From Bog-159 sp035602155 (GTDB lineage: Bacteria > Acidobacteriota > Terriglobia > Bryobacterales > Bryobacteraceae): a stretch of 64,000 bases of DNA. Below the pieces are notes generated by a model that searched no databases, had not been told where the DNA came from, and saw nothing but the letters and a program-made list of their open reading frames with translations. A program made the position numbers and the translations under genes. Shown piece after piece: positions 44,387 to 53,181 of the stretch (the first letter of the stretch is position 1; every line of letters starts with the position of its first letter). The stretch spans positions 42,848-106,847 of the forward strand of contig DATNMW010000096.1 of assembly GCA_035602155.1 (NCBI GenBank), read 5' to 3'.

Positions 44387-46822
44387 TTAGGATACCCGCA
44401 GCATCTGCGACGGATTAAGCTTCAGCACGCGCAGCGCAGGTATTACGCTGGCAACAGTAGCAACAAGCGCCAGAACGAAGGCAGCGGCAACAAATGTGCC
44501 GGCATCCGTCGTGGCGATGCCGAACACCAGGTGTTGCAACGCCTTCACCGACAGGCTCGCCAACAATCCACCGATGGCAATGCCGATCCCCGAGAGACCA
44601 ATGCCGGGAAGCGCGGCCTGGCGCATGATTTGCGCGATCGTCGCTCCCATTGCCAACCGGATGCCGAGCTCTCGTTGCCGCTCGGCCACGGAGTGTGCGA
44701 TCAGGCCGTAGAGCCCGATGCTGGCCAGAACCAGCGCAAGCCCGGCAAGCGTCGATAGCAGGACCGCCTGGAACCGTTGCCGCCCCAGGGCGAGGGCGCG
44801 CACCTCATCCATGCTGCGGAAGCTGGCAATCGGCAATTGAGGATCGGCCTGCGCCACCGCCTTTTGGATCTGCGCGATGAGCCCGGCGCGGGATCCGGTA
44901 GCGCGCACAACCCAACTCGGAGAGAACCAGGTATGGACCATTTGCACGAAGCGGTCGTTGACCTGCATGGGAGAGACGAAAGCGGCCGGCTCCTCGGCAA
45001 TCGGGCCGTTTCCGCCCCAACCGGCCTGCTGCGGAACGTCGCCGATCACGCCTACTATCTGGCGGGCGCTGCCGCCCACCGAAATGTAGCTGCCGAGCGC
45101 TTCGCGGTCTTGAAAATACTTCTTCGCAAACGCATCGTTGACCACCACAACCCGCTCCGTATTGGGGCCATCGCTGTCCCGCAAAAGGCGCCCTCGGCGC
45201 AGCGGAATGCGGAGCGCCTGGAAATACCCGGGCGTGGCATAGGCGAGACTGGTCAGCATATGCTCCTTGCCGGCGTCTGGGCCGCTCATGAGCAGGAAAT
45301 TGACGTTGAGGGGCCGCTCGTAGGGCAAGCCCAGCACCACGGCAGCCGCCTCCACGCTGCGCGATGCGCGTATCTGGGAGAGGGTTTGCTCGAACAGCCG
45401 GTTCACTTGCTCCACGTGGCGGTAACTGGCATCCTGCAACGAGAACTGCGCGGTAATCACGTGGGTCGAATCGAATCCGGGACGCAGGGAACTTTGTGCC
45501 ACGAACGTCCGGAGCAATAGTCCAGCGCCGATCAGGAGCACGAAGCTGAGCGCCACTTCCAGAACCACGAGCGATTGCCGGAACCAGCGGTGCGAGGCGC
45601 CCACCACCCCGCGGCCGCCGGCCACGATCAGCGCGCGAAGATCCGTCCGGGTGGTTTGGATGGCGGGCGCCAAGCCGAACAGCAGACTGGTGAAGAGGGC
45701 CAAGCCCAACATGGCCAAGAGCACGCGGGCGTCCAGCGCGATTGCCTGCCGCAGATGCAGCGTCTCCTCGGCCCATTTCTTGGCCGCTTCGATCACCGCG
45801 TACCCCAGGGTGAGACCGGCCAGGCCGCCGCCTAGAGCCAGCAGAAAACTTTCGGCCATGAGCTGCCGGATCACGGCAAAGCGCCCACTGCCGAGGGCCA
45901 TGCGCACTGCAATATCGTGGGTGCGCCCGGCGGAGCGTACGATCATGAGAGTGGCAATATTAACGCATCCGATCAACAAAACGGCGGCGACGGCGCCCCA
46001 AAGAACCAGCAGCGGCTGGCGCAGGTCGTTCGTCAGTCCCCGTTGCAAGGAGGCCAGCGTGAGGGCGGAAGAATAGTCGGCGGACTGGCTCGGCTGGAGC
46101 GCAATCGCTCCGGCCGCGGCCACTTGGGCGTTCGCTTGCGCCAGCGTATAGCCCGGCCGCAACCGGCCGACGATCGCGTAGTTCTCTCCTTCGCCCTCGC
46201 CGGTACGCGCCGGCCGCAAAGGCGTCCATAGATCGGCCTGAACATCGGCCTGAAAAGCGGCAGGCATGACTCCGACGACTCCGTAGGTCTCCCCGCGCAA
46301 CTGAATGGAGCGGCCTACCACCGACGGATCGCCATTGAACAAACGCTGCCAGAGGCGATAACTGAGGACCGCCACAGCGGGGCCTCCCGTGGTGTCTTCA
46401 GACGCCAGGAACTCCCGTCCGCGGAGCGGTGGCACGCCCAACACGCGAAAGAAACCGGATGAGACGCGCTGTTGGAGCACATAGCGCGCCTGGTTGCCGG
46501 TGCTAAGATTCACGCCGCTGGCGCTGTCCGAAAATGCGGCCGTGTCCAAAGCCGTCGCTTGATCGTGGACCAGGAACCACGTCGGGCCCGACTGCGCGTG
46601 CTGGTCACCCTCCGCGCCCTTGGCACGGTAATGGGTCACGATCTCCAACAGGCGTTCCGGCGCGGGGTAGGGCAGAGAGCGCAGCAGAACAGCATCCACG
46701 ACGCTAAACAGGGCGGTATTGGCCGCGATGCAAAGTGCCAGCGTGAGTACGGCCGCCGCAGTGAAGAAAGGCGTTTTCCGCAGACTGCGCGCGCCAAGTT
46801 GTAAATCCCGCCACACCGGCAT
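44387..46822 (-). CDS. MacB/FtsX-type orphan ABC permease (acidobacterial duplicated)
   Basis: An 811-residue membrane protein with two repeated permease halves. Each has a MacB-like periplasmic domain and an FtsX core: LGARSLRKTPFFTAAAVLTL, ANTALFSVVDAVLLRSLPYP and VGRSIQLRGETYGVVGVMPA in the first half, and VVLEVALSFVLLIGAGLLLR and SLRPGFDSTHVI in the second. Such proteins are very numerous in Acidobacteriota, lack an ATPase of their own, and their substrates are unknown. The ATG has AGGAGAAAG upstream. It starts 107 bases downstream of the lanthipeptide synthetase on the same strand, but membership of that cluster is not shown. Confidence 0.93.
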   Translation of the reverse strand: MPVWRDLQLGARSLRKTPFFTAAAVLTLALCIAANTALFSVVDAVLLRSLPYPAPERLLEIVTHYRAKGAEGDQHAQSGPTWFLVHDQATALDTAAFSDSASGVNLSTGNQARYVLQQRVSSGFFRVLGVPPLRGREFLASEDTTGGPAVAVLSYRLWQRLFNGDPSVVGRSIQLRGETYGVVGVMPAAFQADVQADLWTPLRPARTGEGEGENYAIVGRLRPGYTLAQANAQVAAAGAIALQPSQSADYSSALTLASLQRGLTNDLRQPLLVLWGAVAAVLLIGCVNIATLMIVRSAGRTHDIAVRMALGSGRFAVIRQLMAESFLLALGGGLAGLTLGYAVIEAAKKWAEETLHLRQAIALDARVLLAMLGLALFTSLLFGLAPAIQTTRTDLRALIVAGGRGVVGASHRWFRQSLVVLEVALSFVLLIGAGLLLRTFVAQSSLRPGFDSTHVITAQFSLQDASYRHVEQVNRLFEQTLSQIRASRSVEAAAVVLGLPYERPLNVNFLLMSGPDAGKEHMLTSLAYATPGYFQALRIPLRRGRLLRDSDGPNTERVVVVNDAFAKKYFQDREALGSYISVGGSARQIVGVIGDVPQQAGWGGNGPIAEEPAAFVSPMQVNDRFVQMVHTWFSPSWVVRATGSRAGLIAQIQKAVAQADPQLPIASFRSMDEVRALALGRQRFQAVLLSTLAGLALVLASIGLYGLIAHSVAERQRELGIRLAMGATIAQIMRQAALPGIGLSGIGIAIGGLLASLSVKALQHLVFGIATTDAGTFVAAAFVLALVATVASVIPALRVLKLNPSQMLRVS

Positions 46823-46929
46823 ATCGCTTTCTCCTGTTCGCGCGTGCAGGCCGGCTGGCTTACGGGCAATAACTTCCCGGCCCGCGCGTCGCCGGCTAAC
46901 TAAGTACCGAATTCCGAAAGTTCGCCGAC

Positions 46930-49671
46930 TTATCCGGCCGAGCGGGCCAGTGTCCCTAGCTCCCCTGCTCTTATGGTACGCCTATCCGGCGCGCCGCGGC
47001 GGTCCCGCGGTATTCCATCCAAGGCGGCATCCAGCAGGAACGGAGCGGATGTGCCTGCAACGAGTCGATGCAGAAAGAGGGCGATCCCCGACGCTCCCGT
47101 GCCGAAGTCGCAACTGATGCGGACCAGTTCATGCCCGGGGAATGCGATACCCGTTGGGCGTTGTATCCCAAACAATGCGATTCCGGACGCCACCTTTTCG
47201 GCTTTTTCCCGATAGGCCGCGCCATTCGCCTTGTCGAAGGACTCCATGTCCAGCAGGAAGTCGCCGAGTCCGGCCAAGCCGAAGAAGCGTCCAGGATAGA
47301 TGGTATACTTTCGATCGCAATCCACCGCGATACGCCGCAGCACGGACGCATATTCATCGTCGGCCAGCACCTTCTGATAGCGGAGGAGCGCCGTTCCGAC
47401 GCCCGCGCCACCCCAGCGCCAGTAGGGCACGCGCGTGCGGGACGCCTGCGAGATCTTCCAGGTGAGGCCGCCATCGGCTGTTTCTACTCCATTGCCGATG
47501 TCGAAGTCCATGCCTCCCTTGCCCACCTCCAGATAACGCTCCTGGCCGGTGAGCCCGTATAGATACAGGAGGAAGAGGGCGACGCCGCTGGCTCCATGGG
47601 CCAGTCCGTAGGCGGTATCGTCGTCCCACGGCCAGGAAAATCCCACGTCTTCCTCGTGCTTGGAGCGAATCAGGTAGTCGCCAGCCTCGGCGGCCTTCGC
47701 CAGGTGGAACTCGTCCTGCGTGTGAACGAACGCCTTCAATTGCGCCAACCCCCAACCAGCGGCGCCATTATACAGATCCGGCGAATCGAAGCGCAGCGGG
47801 TGATCGGCGCCGGCGCGCAGCAGTTCAAGCCCGCGTTCCTCGCGGCCGATCTCGAGCAGGGTCCAGCCAATTCCCGATGTGCCGGCATACAGGCCGGGAG
47901 GGAAGGCTTCAGCGGTTATCTGCTTGCCGCAAATCCAATCCATAATCGCGGGCGAAACCGTACCCGTGATCTGTTTCATGCAATATGCCACGCCGCACGC
48001 CCCGTGCGCGAGGCTCAGCGGATTAGTGGCGTAGAGGGCCGGATCCGCGGGAAACAGGCGGTCTACGCGGTCGTAGCTCGCCGTCCCGGCCACATATTCC
48101 ATGGCGCTTTCAGCCATTTTTCGCAACTCCCCGTAGACCGGAGCCTGGTGCGCCGGCGGCGCGGAGGCATGGCTGTCGCTTTCCAGAATCTCGATAACGC
48201 GCGCCGGGGTGATCCGGTCCGCCCGCTGTACGGCCATCAATCCTTGAATGCACCGAGGGATGCTCGCGGGCAAACCAAGATCGCGGCTCAGGGCTTCCAG
48301 AAAGCGTCCGCACGCCCCGGTATCCAGCGCCATCATCCCGTTGATCGGCATCAGCGCGGCGAGCATGAGCGCGCCGAGTCCGAAGTAGTCGTCCTCGCGC
48401 TCGGAATACGAGCTGGCCAAATCCGCCGAGGCGAAGCCGGGGGTGAACAGGGGAGTAGGGGGGTCGATGCCGATCTCATGAGCGGCTTCAAAATCGATGA
48501 ACTTGACGTCCTCTCCGTCATTGATGACGATCAAGTTGTAATGGGAAATGTCGGTGAAGACGATACCGCGGCTGTGCAGAATTTCGAGGTTGCGTGCGAT
48601 GCGCGAGAACACCCGGCAAAACCTATCCACGAATTCCTGGGCATCGGCGGCGGTCGGGGCGGTGCGCAATGCGAGGGAGTGCGCGCTGTTGTAGAATCGA
48701 AGCAACGCGCCGTCGATAAACTCTTCCACCAGATAGCAATGCTCCCAATCGCTGAAGAAATCGAGCGGCTGAGCGGCGATTCCGGTATCCGCCAAGCGCG
48801 TCAGAAGGCGGTGCTCCTTCTTGAGCAAGTCCACACCGTCGGCGCCGTTCGGATAGACATTCGAGAGCGGCCGCGCCTCTTTGATCACCACTTCCCGTCC
48901 AGTCTGGGTATCGGTGGCCAGATAGACGCCGCCACTGCTCGAGAACGCCAAGGCGGAGTTGACCACATAGCGTCCGTTTTTCAACGTGTTCTCGCCACTC
49001 TTTAACGTGTCTTCGCCGGCGCTATCGCCCGCGGCGCCGCCCACAGGATCCGGAGCCCACTCATGAGAGACACTGTAGGGCATACGCCGGTCCCGGATGG
49101 CCGTCCCGTCGGGCGCCTGGATGGTAAGTACGCGCTCGCCCCGCGAGTTCAGTGCATCGGTCCGCATGATCCCGCCGTACCGATAGTACAGGACCCGGCT
49201 GTCCTTGTAGCGCTTGTCCGAGAGAATGTACGGTCCGCGAAAGCCTACTAGAACGTTGTGCAACTCCTCAATCAGCGAGAGAAAGGCCGGCGTGTCGGCG
49301 GGATAGATGGTGATAAACTTTCCGGCTCCGCTGCGCGGCCAACGCTTGGAGTTCTGCAGATAGACGATGGTCTTATCCAACGCGAACTTGAACGCCGTCT
49401 TGCGAGCCGTGAGGACCGGAATCACCGTGGCGAGTATGGCGGCGGCATTGGTAACCGTTGCGGAGATATGAATCTTCCAACCCTGCCGCGGCGGGGCAAT
49501 CGACGGCTCGGAGCAGTGAGACCAGATGCCGTTGCGCTCCATGCTCCAGCCTTCCGGCAAAAAACGCCGCGCGACTTCAAGCAGGCCGCCCGCATCGGGT
49601 TCGTAGCAGTCCATGGGTTCGTAGAAATCCCTGGAGCCGAATAAGTACTGAAAGACCTGAATATTAGACAT
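46930..49671 (-). CDS. Class III lanthipeptide synthetase (LanKC)
   Basis: A 913-residue enzyme that would phosphorylate Ser/Thr of the precursors, eliminate phosphate and cyclise with Cys. Residues 1-240 resemble the phospho-Ser/Thr lyase domain. The kinase domain follows, with REVVIKEARPL (Lys near 260), FTDISHYNLIVIND (catalytic Asp near 370) and VKFIDFEAA (Mg-binding Asp near 390). The LanC-like domain (about 520-905) has LSLAHGACGVAYCM, GLYAGTSGIGWTLLEIG, AYGLAHGASGVALFLLYL and CDFGTGASGIALFLHRL. The zinc-ligand pattern of LanM/LanL is missing (WRWGGAGVG), which places it in class III. A small insert near residue 220-235 (EDTLKSGENTLKNG) interrupts an otherwise conserved linker. Confidence 0.93.
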   Translation of the reverse strand: MSNIQVFQYLFGSRDFYEPMDCYEPDAGGLLEVARRFLPEGWSMERNGIWSHCSEPSIAPPRQGWKIHISATVTNAAAILATVIPVLTARKTAFKFALDKTIVYLQNSKRWPRSGAGKFITIYPADTPAFLSLIEELHNVLVGFRGPYILSDKRYKDSRVLYYRYGGIMRTDALNSRGERVLTIQAPDGTAIRDRRMPYSVSHEWAPDPVGGAAGDSAGEDTLKSGENTLKNGRYVVNSALAFSSSGGVYLATDTQTGREVVIKEARPLSNVYPNGADGVDLLKKEHRLLTRLADTGIAAQPLDFFSDWEHCYLVEEFIDGALLRFYNSAHSLALRTAPTAADAQEFVDRFCRVFSRIARNLEILHSRGIVFTDISHYNLIVINDGEDVKFIDFEAAHEIGIDPPTPLFTPGFASADLASSYSEREDDYFGLGALMLAALMPINGMMALDTGACGRFLEALSRDLGLPASIPRCIQGLMAVQRADRITPARVIEILESDSHASAPPAHQAPVYGELRKMAESAMEYVAGTASYDRVDRLFPADPALYATNPLSLAHGACGVAYCMKQITGTVSPAIMDWICGKQITAEAFPPGLYAGTSGIGWTLLEIGREERGLELLRAGADHPLRFDSPDLYNGAAGWGLAQLKAFVHTQDEFHLAKAAEAGDYLIRSKHEEDVGFSWPWDDDTAYGLAHGASGVALFLLYLYGLTGQERYLEVGKGGMDFDIGNGVETADGGLTWKISQASRTRVPYWRWGGAGVGTALLRYQKVLADDEYASVLRRIAVDCDRKYTIYPGRFFGLAGLGDFLLDMESFDKANGAAYREKAEKVASGIALFGIQRPTGIAFPGHELVRISCDFGTGASGIALFLHRLVAGTSAPFLLDAALDGIPRDRRGAPDRRTIRAGELGTLARSAG

Positions 49672-49744
49672 TTTGAAATAATTCCGTTTTACCGTGCATC
49701 CTCACTGGTTTCCATGGGAGAGCGAACCCCAGAATCGCGCCTTT

Positions 49745-49760
49745 GCCTTTGTGGAAAGGC
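49745..49760 (-). promoter_or_regulatory. Hairpin between precursor 2 and the synthetase
   Basis: GCCTTT (49745-49750) and AAAGGC (49755-49760) enclose a four-base loop in the 188-base gap before the synthetase start. Such a partial stop could keep the peptide more abundant than the enzyme; this is inference. Confidence 0.35.
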
Positions 49761-49859
49761 CCGCGCCCTTCACTCGCATCCGCTGGAGCAGACCCGGCGG
49801 CGGGAGCTCGCTGGTTTGCTCCCGTCTGCCTCCGGGCCGATTCCTCATCGCGGTTGTCG

Positions 49860-50024
49860 TCAGTAACCGGCCGCGATATAACCGCCCATGGCCGCGAAAC
49901 AGGCCGCCGCGCTGTTGGTGGAGCACGCACAATTGTGGGCGCTCGACGTGCTGTTGCCTACCTCTGCCATTGGACCGCTGTTCTGGTCGTCCGGCAACAT
50001 TTGAAGTGCTAATACTCGATTCAT
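49860..50024 (-). CDS. Class III lanthipeptide precursor 2
   Basis: A 54-residue peptide. The leader begins MNRVLALQML, which matches the LLDLQ-type recognition box of class III leaders. The core repeats the labionin pattern twice: S25-xx-S28-xxx-C32 (STSSAHNC) and S35-xx-S38-xxx-C42 (STNSAAAC), then FAAMGGYIAAGY. The two rings would give a compact, cysteine-poor peptide with one free Cys at 34. Only five residues differ from precursor 1 (positions 11, 22, 23, 29 and 49), so the two were probably duplicated recently. A TTCTCC-type Shine-Dalgarno (AAGGAGAAC on the minus strand) precedes the ATG. Confidence 0.9.
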   Translation of the reverse strand: MNRVLALQMLPDDQNSGPMAEVGNSTSSAHNCACSTNSAAACFAAMGGYIAAGY

Positions 50025-50122
50025 AATCGTTCTCCTTAGTCTTATCTGGGAAGACCCGCCGGCGGGGGCACATTGTGCCGCCCCCGTCTGCTTCCGGGCC
50101 AATTTGCGGCTAACGGCCGTCG

Positions 50123-50287
50123 TTAATAACCGGCGGCGATGAAGCCGCCCATGGCCGCAAAACATGCCGCGGCGCTGTTGGTGGAGCAAGCGCAATTGTG
50201 GTCGCTCGACGTGCTGTTGGCCAGCTCCGCCATTGGGCCGCTGTTCTGGTCGTCCGCCAACATCTGAAGTGCTAATACTCGATTCAT
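50123..50287 (-). CDS. Class III lanthipeptide precursor 1
   Basis: A 54-residue peptide, MNRVLALQMLADDQNSGPMA then ELANSTSSDHNCACSTNSAA and ACFAAMGGFIAAGY. It has the same leader box and the same two SxxSxxxC motifs (S25/S28/C32 and S35/S38/C42) as precursor 2. AAGGAGAAC sits seven bases before the ATG. The ORF upstream of this ATG (to 50368) is an artefact of the open frame. Both precursors lie directly before the kinase-cyclase on the same strand, so they are almost certainly its substrates. Confidence 0.92.
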   Translation of the reverse strand: MNRVLALQMLADDQNSGPMAELANSTSSDHNCACSTNSAAACFAAMGGFIAAGY

Positions 50288-50313
50288 AATAGTTCTCCTT
50301 GTTTCTTCTTTTA

Positions 50314-50331
50314 CAGACTTAATTAAGTCTG
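50314..50331. promoter_or_regulatory. 18-bp palindrome upstream of precursor 1
   Basis: CAGACTTAATTAAGTCTG is a perfect palindrome 27 bases before the precursor ATG, in its likely 5' leader. It could be an operator or, in RNA, a small stem-loop. Confidence 0.65.
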
Positions 50332-50371
50332 CTGAGTTAGTTATAACACCGCCAGAGGATGTTTTCACGGG

Positions 50372-50397
50372 TTGTTGCTTAGCAGTTTCGGCTGTTT
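50372..50397 (+). repeat. 26-bp direct repeat, copy 1
   Basis: Begins TTGTTGCTTAGCAGTTTC and is identical to 50803-50828 over 26 bases, followed in both cases by a near-identical CGAAT. A candidate regulator-binding site on the peptide side. Confidence 0.8.
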
Positions 50398-50802
50398 CGC
50401 GAATTACTCACGCGGGAGGCATTTATCAGGATACGGCGCAATATAGAGTAATATCCAAAAAGGTTTCGCTTTTGTTGTGCATCTTAAGTTATACTTACTC
50501 GAAACCGTAGAGACTTACAGTCGCGCAGATACGCGCCGGCAAAAGGAGGTCCCGAATCGCGACAGGTAACCTTGAACCAGGGCGGAACCACAAAAGCCTT
50601 CGCATTCCGCGCCGCATCCGGAAGAAGCCTTCGGCCCACGGCCTGGAAGCCGGGTCAAACCGCGGCAAGTTCCAGTGAATTGCTTCGTGGATCTCTTAAA
50701 TCGCTTTGGGGTGTTGAATCCATTCGGCTTAAGCCGCTCCGACAGCGTACAACGCGCGCGGCTGTGTCCCTTTATTATTATAACAATCCCGAAACTTGCG
50801 CC

Positions 50803-50828
50803 TTGTTGCTTAGCAGTTTCGGCTGTTT
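50803..50828 (+). repeat. 26-bp direct repeat, copy 2
   Basis: Exact second copy of 50372-50397, about 95 bases before the exporter start. The operon's own AraC-type protein is the natural candidate to bind it. Distance and binding are inference. Confidence 0.8.
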
Positions 50829-50921
50829 AACGAATACTGTAAGGTATTGCACAGAAACGGCCGCGGCCGGCATGCTACCATTGTGACGTAAATAACAGTA
50901 CCCAAACATCTTGATTGGCGA

Positions 50922-52730
50922 GTGCCAGCCTCGACGTTTTCGAGTGTTCCGACAATGCCTGCGCACCGCTGGTTACTTAAAACTCTTCGGCCATTTCGCG
51001 CCAGTCAGTTGTTGATTACCTTCTCCCTGCTTTCGGCGGGACTGCTATCCTCGGTCGATCCTTTGATAATCAAATGGCTCATCGATCACGGCTTCCGCGG
51101 CGCTCGGGTGCGGTCTATTTTGATGGCGTTAGGTCTCTTTGTGCTGGCCTATTCAGTGCGGTTGACCTTACTAATGATAGGTAACATGGCTGTCGCTGTA
51201 ACCTGTCAGCGCGTGATGCTGCGTTTACGCCTGCAGCTTGCCACAAAGCTGACCCAGTGCGGGGCGGGGTATTTCGACCGCCAACCGGTGGGCGATTTGG
51301 TTTACCGGCTGGAGGGCGACATCGAACAGGTCGGACATCTGGCCACGGACGTGCTCCCTTCGCTGCTGAGAGTGGCGGCCAGCGCCCTGTTAGTGGCCGG
51401 CATCATGGTGAGTATCGATCCGATGCTGGCTTGCGTGACACTTCCTTTCTTCCCGCTCTTTCTGGTGTTGCGCGCCCGCTTCCGGCCGAAGCTTGAGCGG
51501 GCGGCGGAAGCCACGCGAGACGTGGCCGGCCAGCGAAGCAGCTATTTGACCGAGTGGCTGGCAGGGGTCGTGCAGATACAGTTGCTGGGAGCGGAACGAA
51601 CCTTCCTGCGCAAGCTCTTCGCGCTGTGCAGCAGTACGATCCGCGCCGCGGTAAGTCAGCGGAGAACGGAACTGCTGTATGCCATCGGATCGATGGGCCT
51701 TATCGCGCTGGCCACAATCGCGGTTTTGGGCGCGGGTGCGGAGCGGGTTCTGACGCATGCGCTGACTCTGGGTGGGTATGTGGCGTTCTACACCTACCTG
51801 ACCCGGCTGTTCGAGGCGCTGAGTGCCAGCGTAGAGACATATTGGCAGTTGAAGCGGGCTACCGGCAGCGTTCGCCGGCTGATGGAGCTGGAAGACGTGG
51901 ACATCCCGATCGTGGACGTCAAGTCGGCTCCTTCGCTGCCCGCAGGCGAGGTCGGCGGCCTGGCGTGCACCGGAGTCGATTTCGGTTATCCGGCGGGACG
52001 AATCGTGATTCAGGGTGTATCCCTTCAGGTAAACCGCGGAGATCGCGTGGCCATAGTGGGCCGTAGCGGAAGCGGGAAGAGCACGCTGGCGAAGTTGCTG
52101 GTCCGGCTGTACGATGTAAGCGGAGGCGCGATTCTCCTCGACGGCGAGGACATCAGGGATCTGCGGCTGCGGAGTGTCCGCAGTTCGATCGCACTGGTGT
52201 CGCAGAACCCCACGTTGTTCGCCGGCACGCTGGCGGAGAATGCGCGGCTGGGAAGCCCGGACGCATCCCTCGAGGATATGAACCGGCTGGCAGTCCTGAC
52301 GTGTTTCGATGAAGTCCTGCAAAGATTCCCGGACGGTTGGCGGCACGTGCTCGGGCCGGCCGGGGCCGGCTTGTCGGGCGGCGAGAAGAAGCGGCTGGCG
52401 CTGCTTCGGGGGCTCCTGCTGAATCGGGAGGTTCTGGTTCTGGACGAAGTGACCTCCGAGCTGGATCCGGCCGTCGAAAGGGTCCTGCTTTCCCACCTGG
52501 ACGAATACGCCCATGACAAGGCCATCGTGCTGATCACACATCGCACCGCGGCGGCCCTTTGGGCCGACCGCATCATCGCTCTCCAGGATGGGCGGGTGAC
52601 GCGAGTGTGGCGACGTTCCGAGCTGGACGAGGACGACCCGCAACTCGAGCGGAAGCTTTGGGGCGAGGACCTGGCGATCCCCACGGAAGAGGCCTACCGG
52701 CCTGAAAGCGAACTGTGCTCAATTTTGTAA
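50922..52730 (+). CDS. ABC exporter (fused transmembrane and ATPase domains)
   Basis: A 602-residue ABC half-transporter working as a homodimer. Six transmembrane helices (about 40-310, from LLITFSLLSAGLLSS) are followed by the ATPase: Walker A GRSGSGKS (near 382), signature LSGGEKKRLAL (near 484) and Walker B VLVLDEVTSELD (near 505). It lacks an N-terminal C39 peptidase domain, so leader removal must be done elsewhere. GTG at 50922 and ATG at 50955 are alternative starts, with no strong ribosome site. It is the first gene of a four-gene unit divergent from the peptides and is the likely exporter of the modified peptide. Confidence 0.9.
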   Translation: MPASTFSSVPTMPAHRWLLKTLRPFRASQLLITFSLLSAGLLSSVDPLIIKWLIDHGFRGARVRSILMALGLFVLAYSVRLTLLMIGNMAVAVTCQRVMLRLRLQLATKLTQCGAGYFDRQPVGDLVYRLEGDIEQVGHLATDVLPSLLRVAASALLVAGIMVSIDPMLACVTLPFFPLFLVLRARFRPKLERAAEATRDVAGQRSSYLTEWLAGVVQIQLLGAERTFLRKLFALCSSTIRAAVSQRRTELLYAIGSMGLIALATIAVLGAGAERVLTHALTLGGYVAFYTYLTRLFEALSASVETYWQLKRATGSVRRLMELEDVDIPIVDVKSAPSLPAGEVGGLACTGVDFGYPAGRIVIQGVSLQVNRGDRVAIVGRSGSGKSTLAKLLVRLYDVSGGAILLDGEDIRDLRLRSVRSSIALVSQNPTLFAGTLAENARLGSPDASLEDMNRLAVLTCFDEVLQRFPDGWRHVLGPAGAGLSGGEKKRLALLRGLLLNREVLVLDEVTSELDPAVERVLLSHLDEYAHDKAIVLITHRTAAALWADRIIALQDGRVTRVWRRSELDEDDPQLERKLWGEDLAIPTEEAYRPESELCSIL

Positions 52731-53158
52731 CGGTCTTGCGCGTATTGCCCGGCGGCGCTTTGCTACTCAAGCATTCGGAGGATTCCCGGATCCAGAAAGT
52801 GCTGGCGCTGATCGCGGATGCGCCCGTACAGGAATGTGCTGGACTGGCGGGACAAGTACACCTCAGCACGAACCGTCTGGTGCACTTATTCAGGCATGAG
52901 ACCGGAGTGGGCTTAGGCTTGGTCCTGAGGGACGCCCGGCTGCGGTATTCGGCCCACCTCCTGTCTTCAGGGAAGGAGCCGGAAAAGGAGATCGCCTTTC
53001 TGTCCGGCTATCGGCACTTATCCAGCTTCGTCCGGGCCTTCACGCTACGGTACTTCGAGTCTCCCCGTTCCTACCGGCGCAATCCGCTTGTGCTGGTCAT
53101 GTCCCCGCTCGGCGAGGGAGTCGTTGCGGAGGCCCTGGCGGTCGCCGCGCACGCCTAG
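52715..53158 (+). CDS. Small AraC-type HTH protein
   Basis: A 147-residue protein whose start overlaps the exporter end by 16 bases. The C-terminal half has the AraC double HTH pattern: AGLAGQVHLSTNRLVHLFRH and ETGVGLGLVLRDARLRYSAH, then EIAFLSGYRHLSSFVRAFTL and RYFESPRSYRR. The N-terminal part is short and has no sensor domain. As the only DNA-binding protein in the cluster it likely controls it, perhaps at the 26-bp repeats. Confidence 0.85.
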   Translation: MLNFVTVLRVLPGGALLLKHSEDSRIQKVLALIADAPVQECAGLAGQVHLSTNRLVHLFRHETGVGLGLVLRDARLRYSAHLLSSGKEPEKEIAFLSGYRHLSSFVRAFTLRYFESPRSYRRNPLVLVMSPLGEGVVAEALAVAAHA

Positions 53159-53181
53159 CGCGCGCCCGAGCGAAGCACACC

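Larger units (their letters stand above)
50288..50921. promoter_or_regulatory. Divergent regulatory region of the lanthipeptide cluster
   Basis: This 634-base gene-free stretch separates the minus-strand peptide genes from the plus-strand exporter operon. It is A+T-rich compared with its neighbours and holds the palindrome and the direct repeats listed below. Promoters for both units must lie here, but no single box is convincing. A TATAAC at 50343-50348 is a possible -10 for the peptide genes. Confidence 0.7.

Noticed and set aside
44387..46822. Permease as the lanthipeptide exporter
   Set aside because: It lacks an ATPase and belongs to a family scattered across acidobacterial genomes; the exporter with ATPase lies in the divergent operon.
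47596..49005. 469-residue plus-strand frame opposite the lanthipeptide synthetase
   Set aside because: The minus strand has complete kinase and LanC motifs; the plus frame has none.
46930..49671. Class II or IV lanthipeptide synthetase
   Set aside because: No LanM dehydratase domain, and the zinc ligands expected in LanC/LanL are replaced, which leaves class III.
50572..50886. 104-residue frame in the lanthipeptide intergenic region
   Set aside because: No ribosome site or hydrophobic/charged pattern, and it runs through the 26-bp repeat; better read as regulatory DNA.
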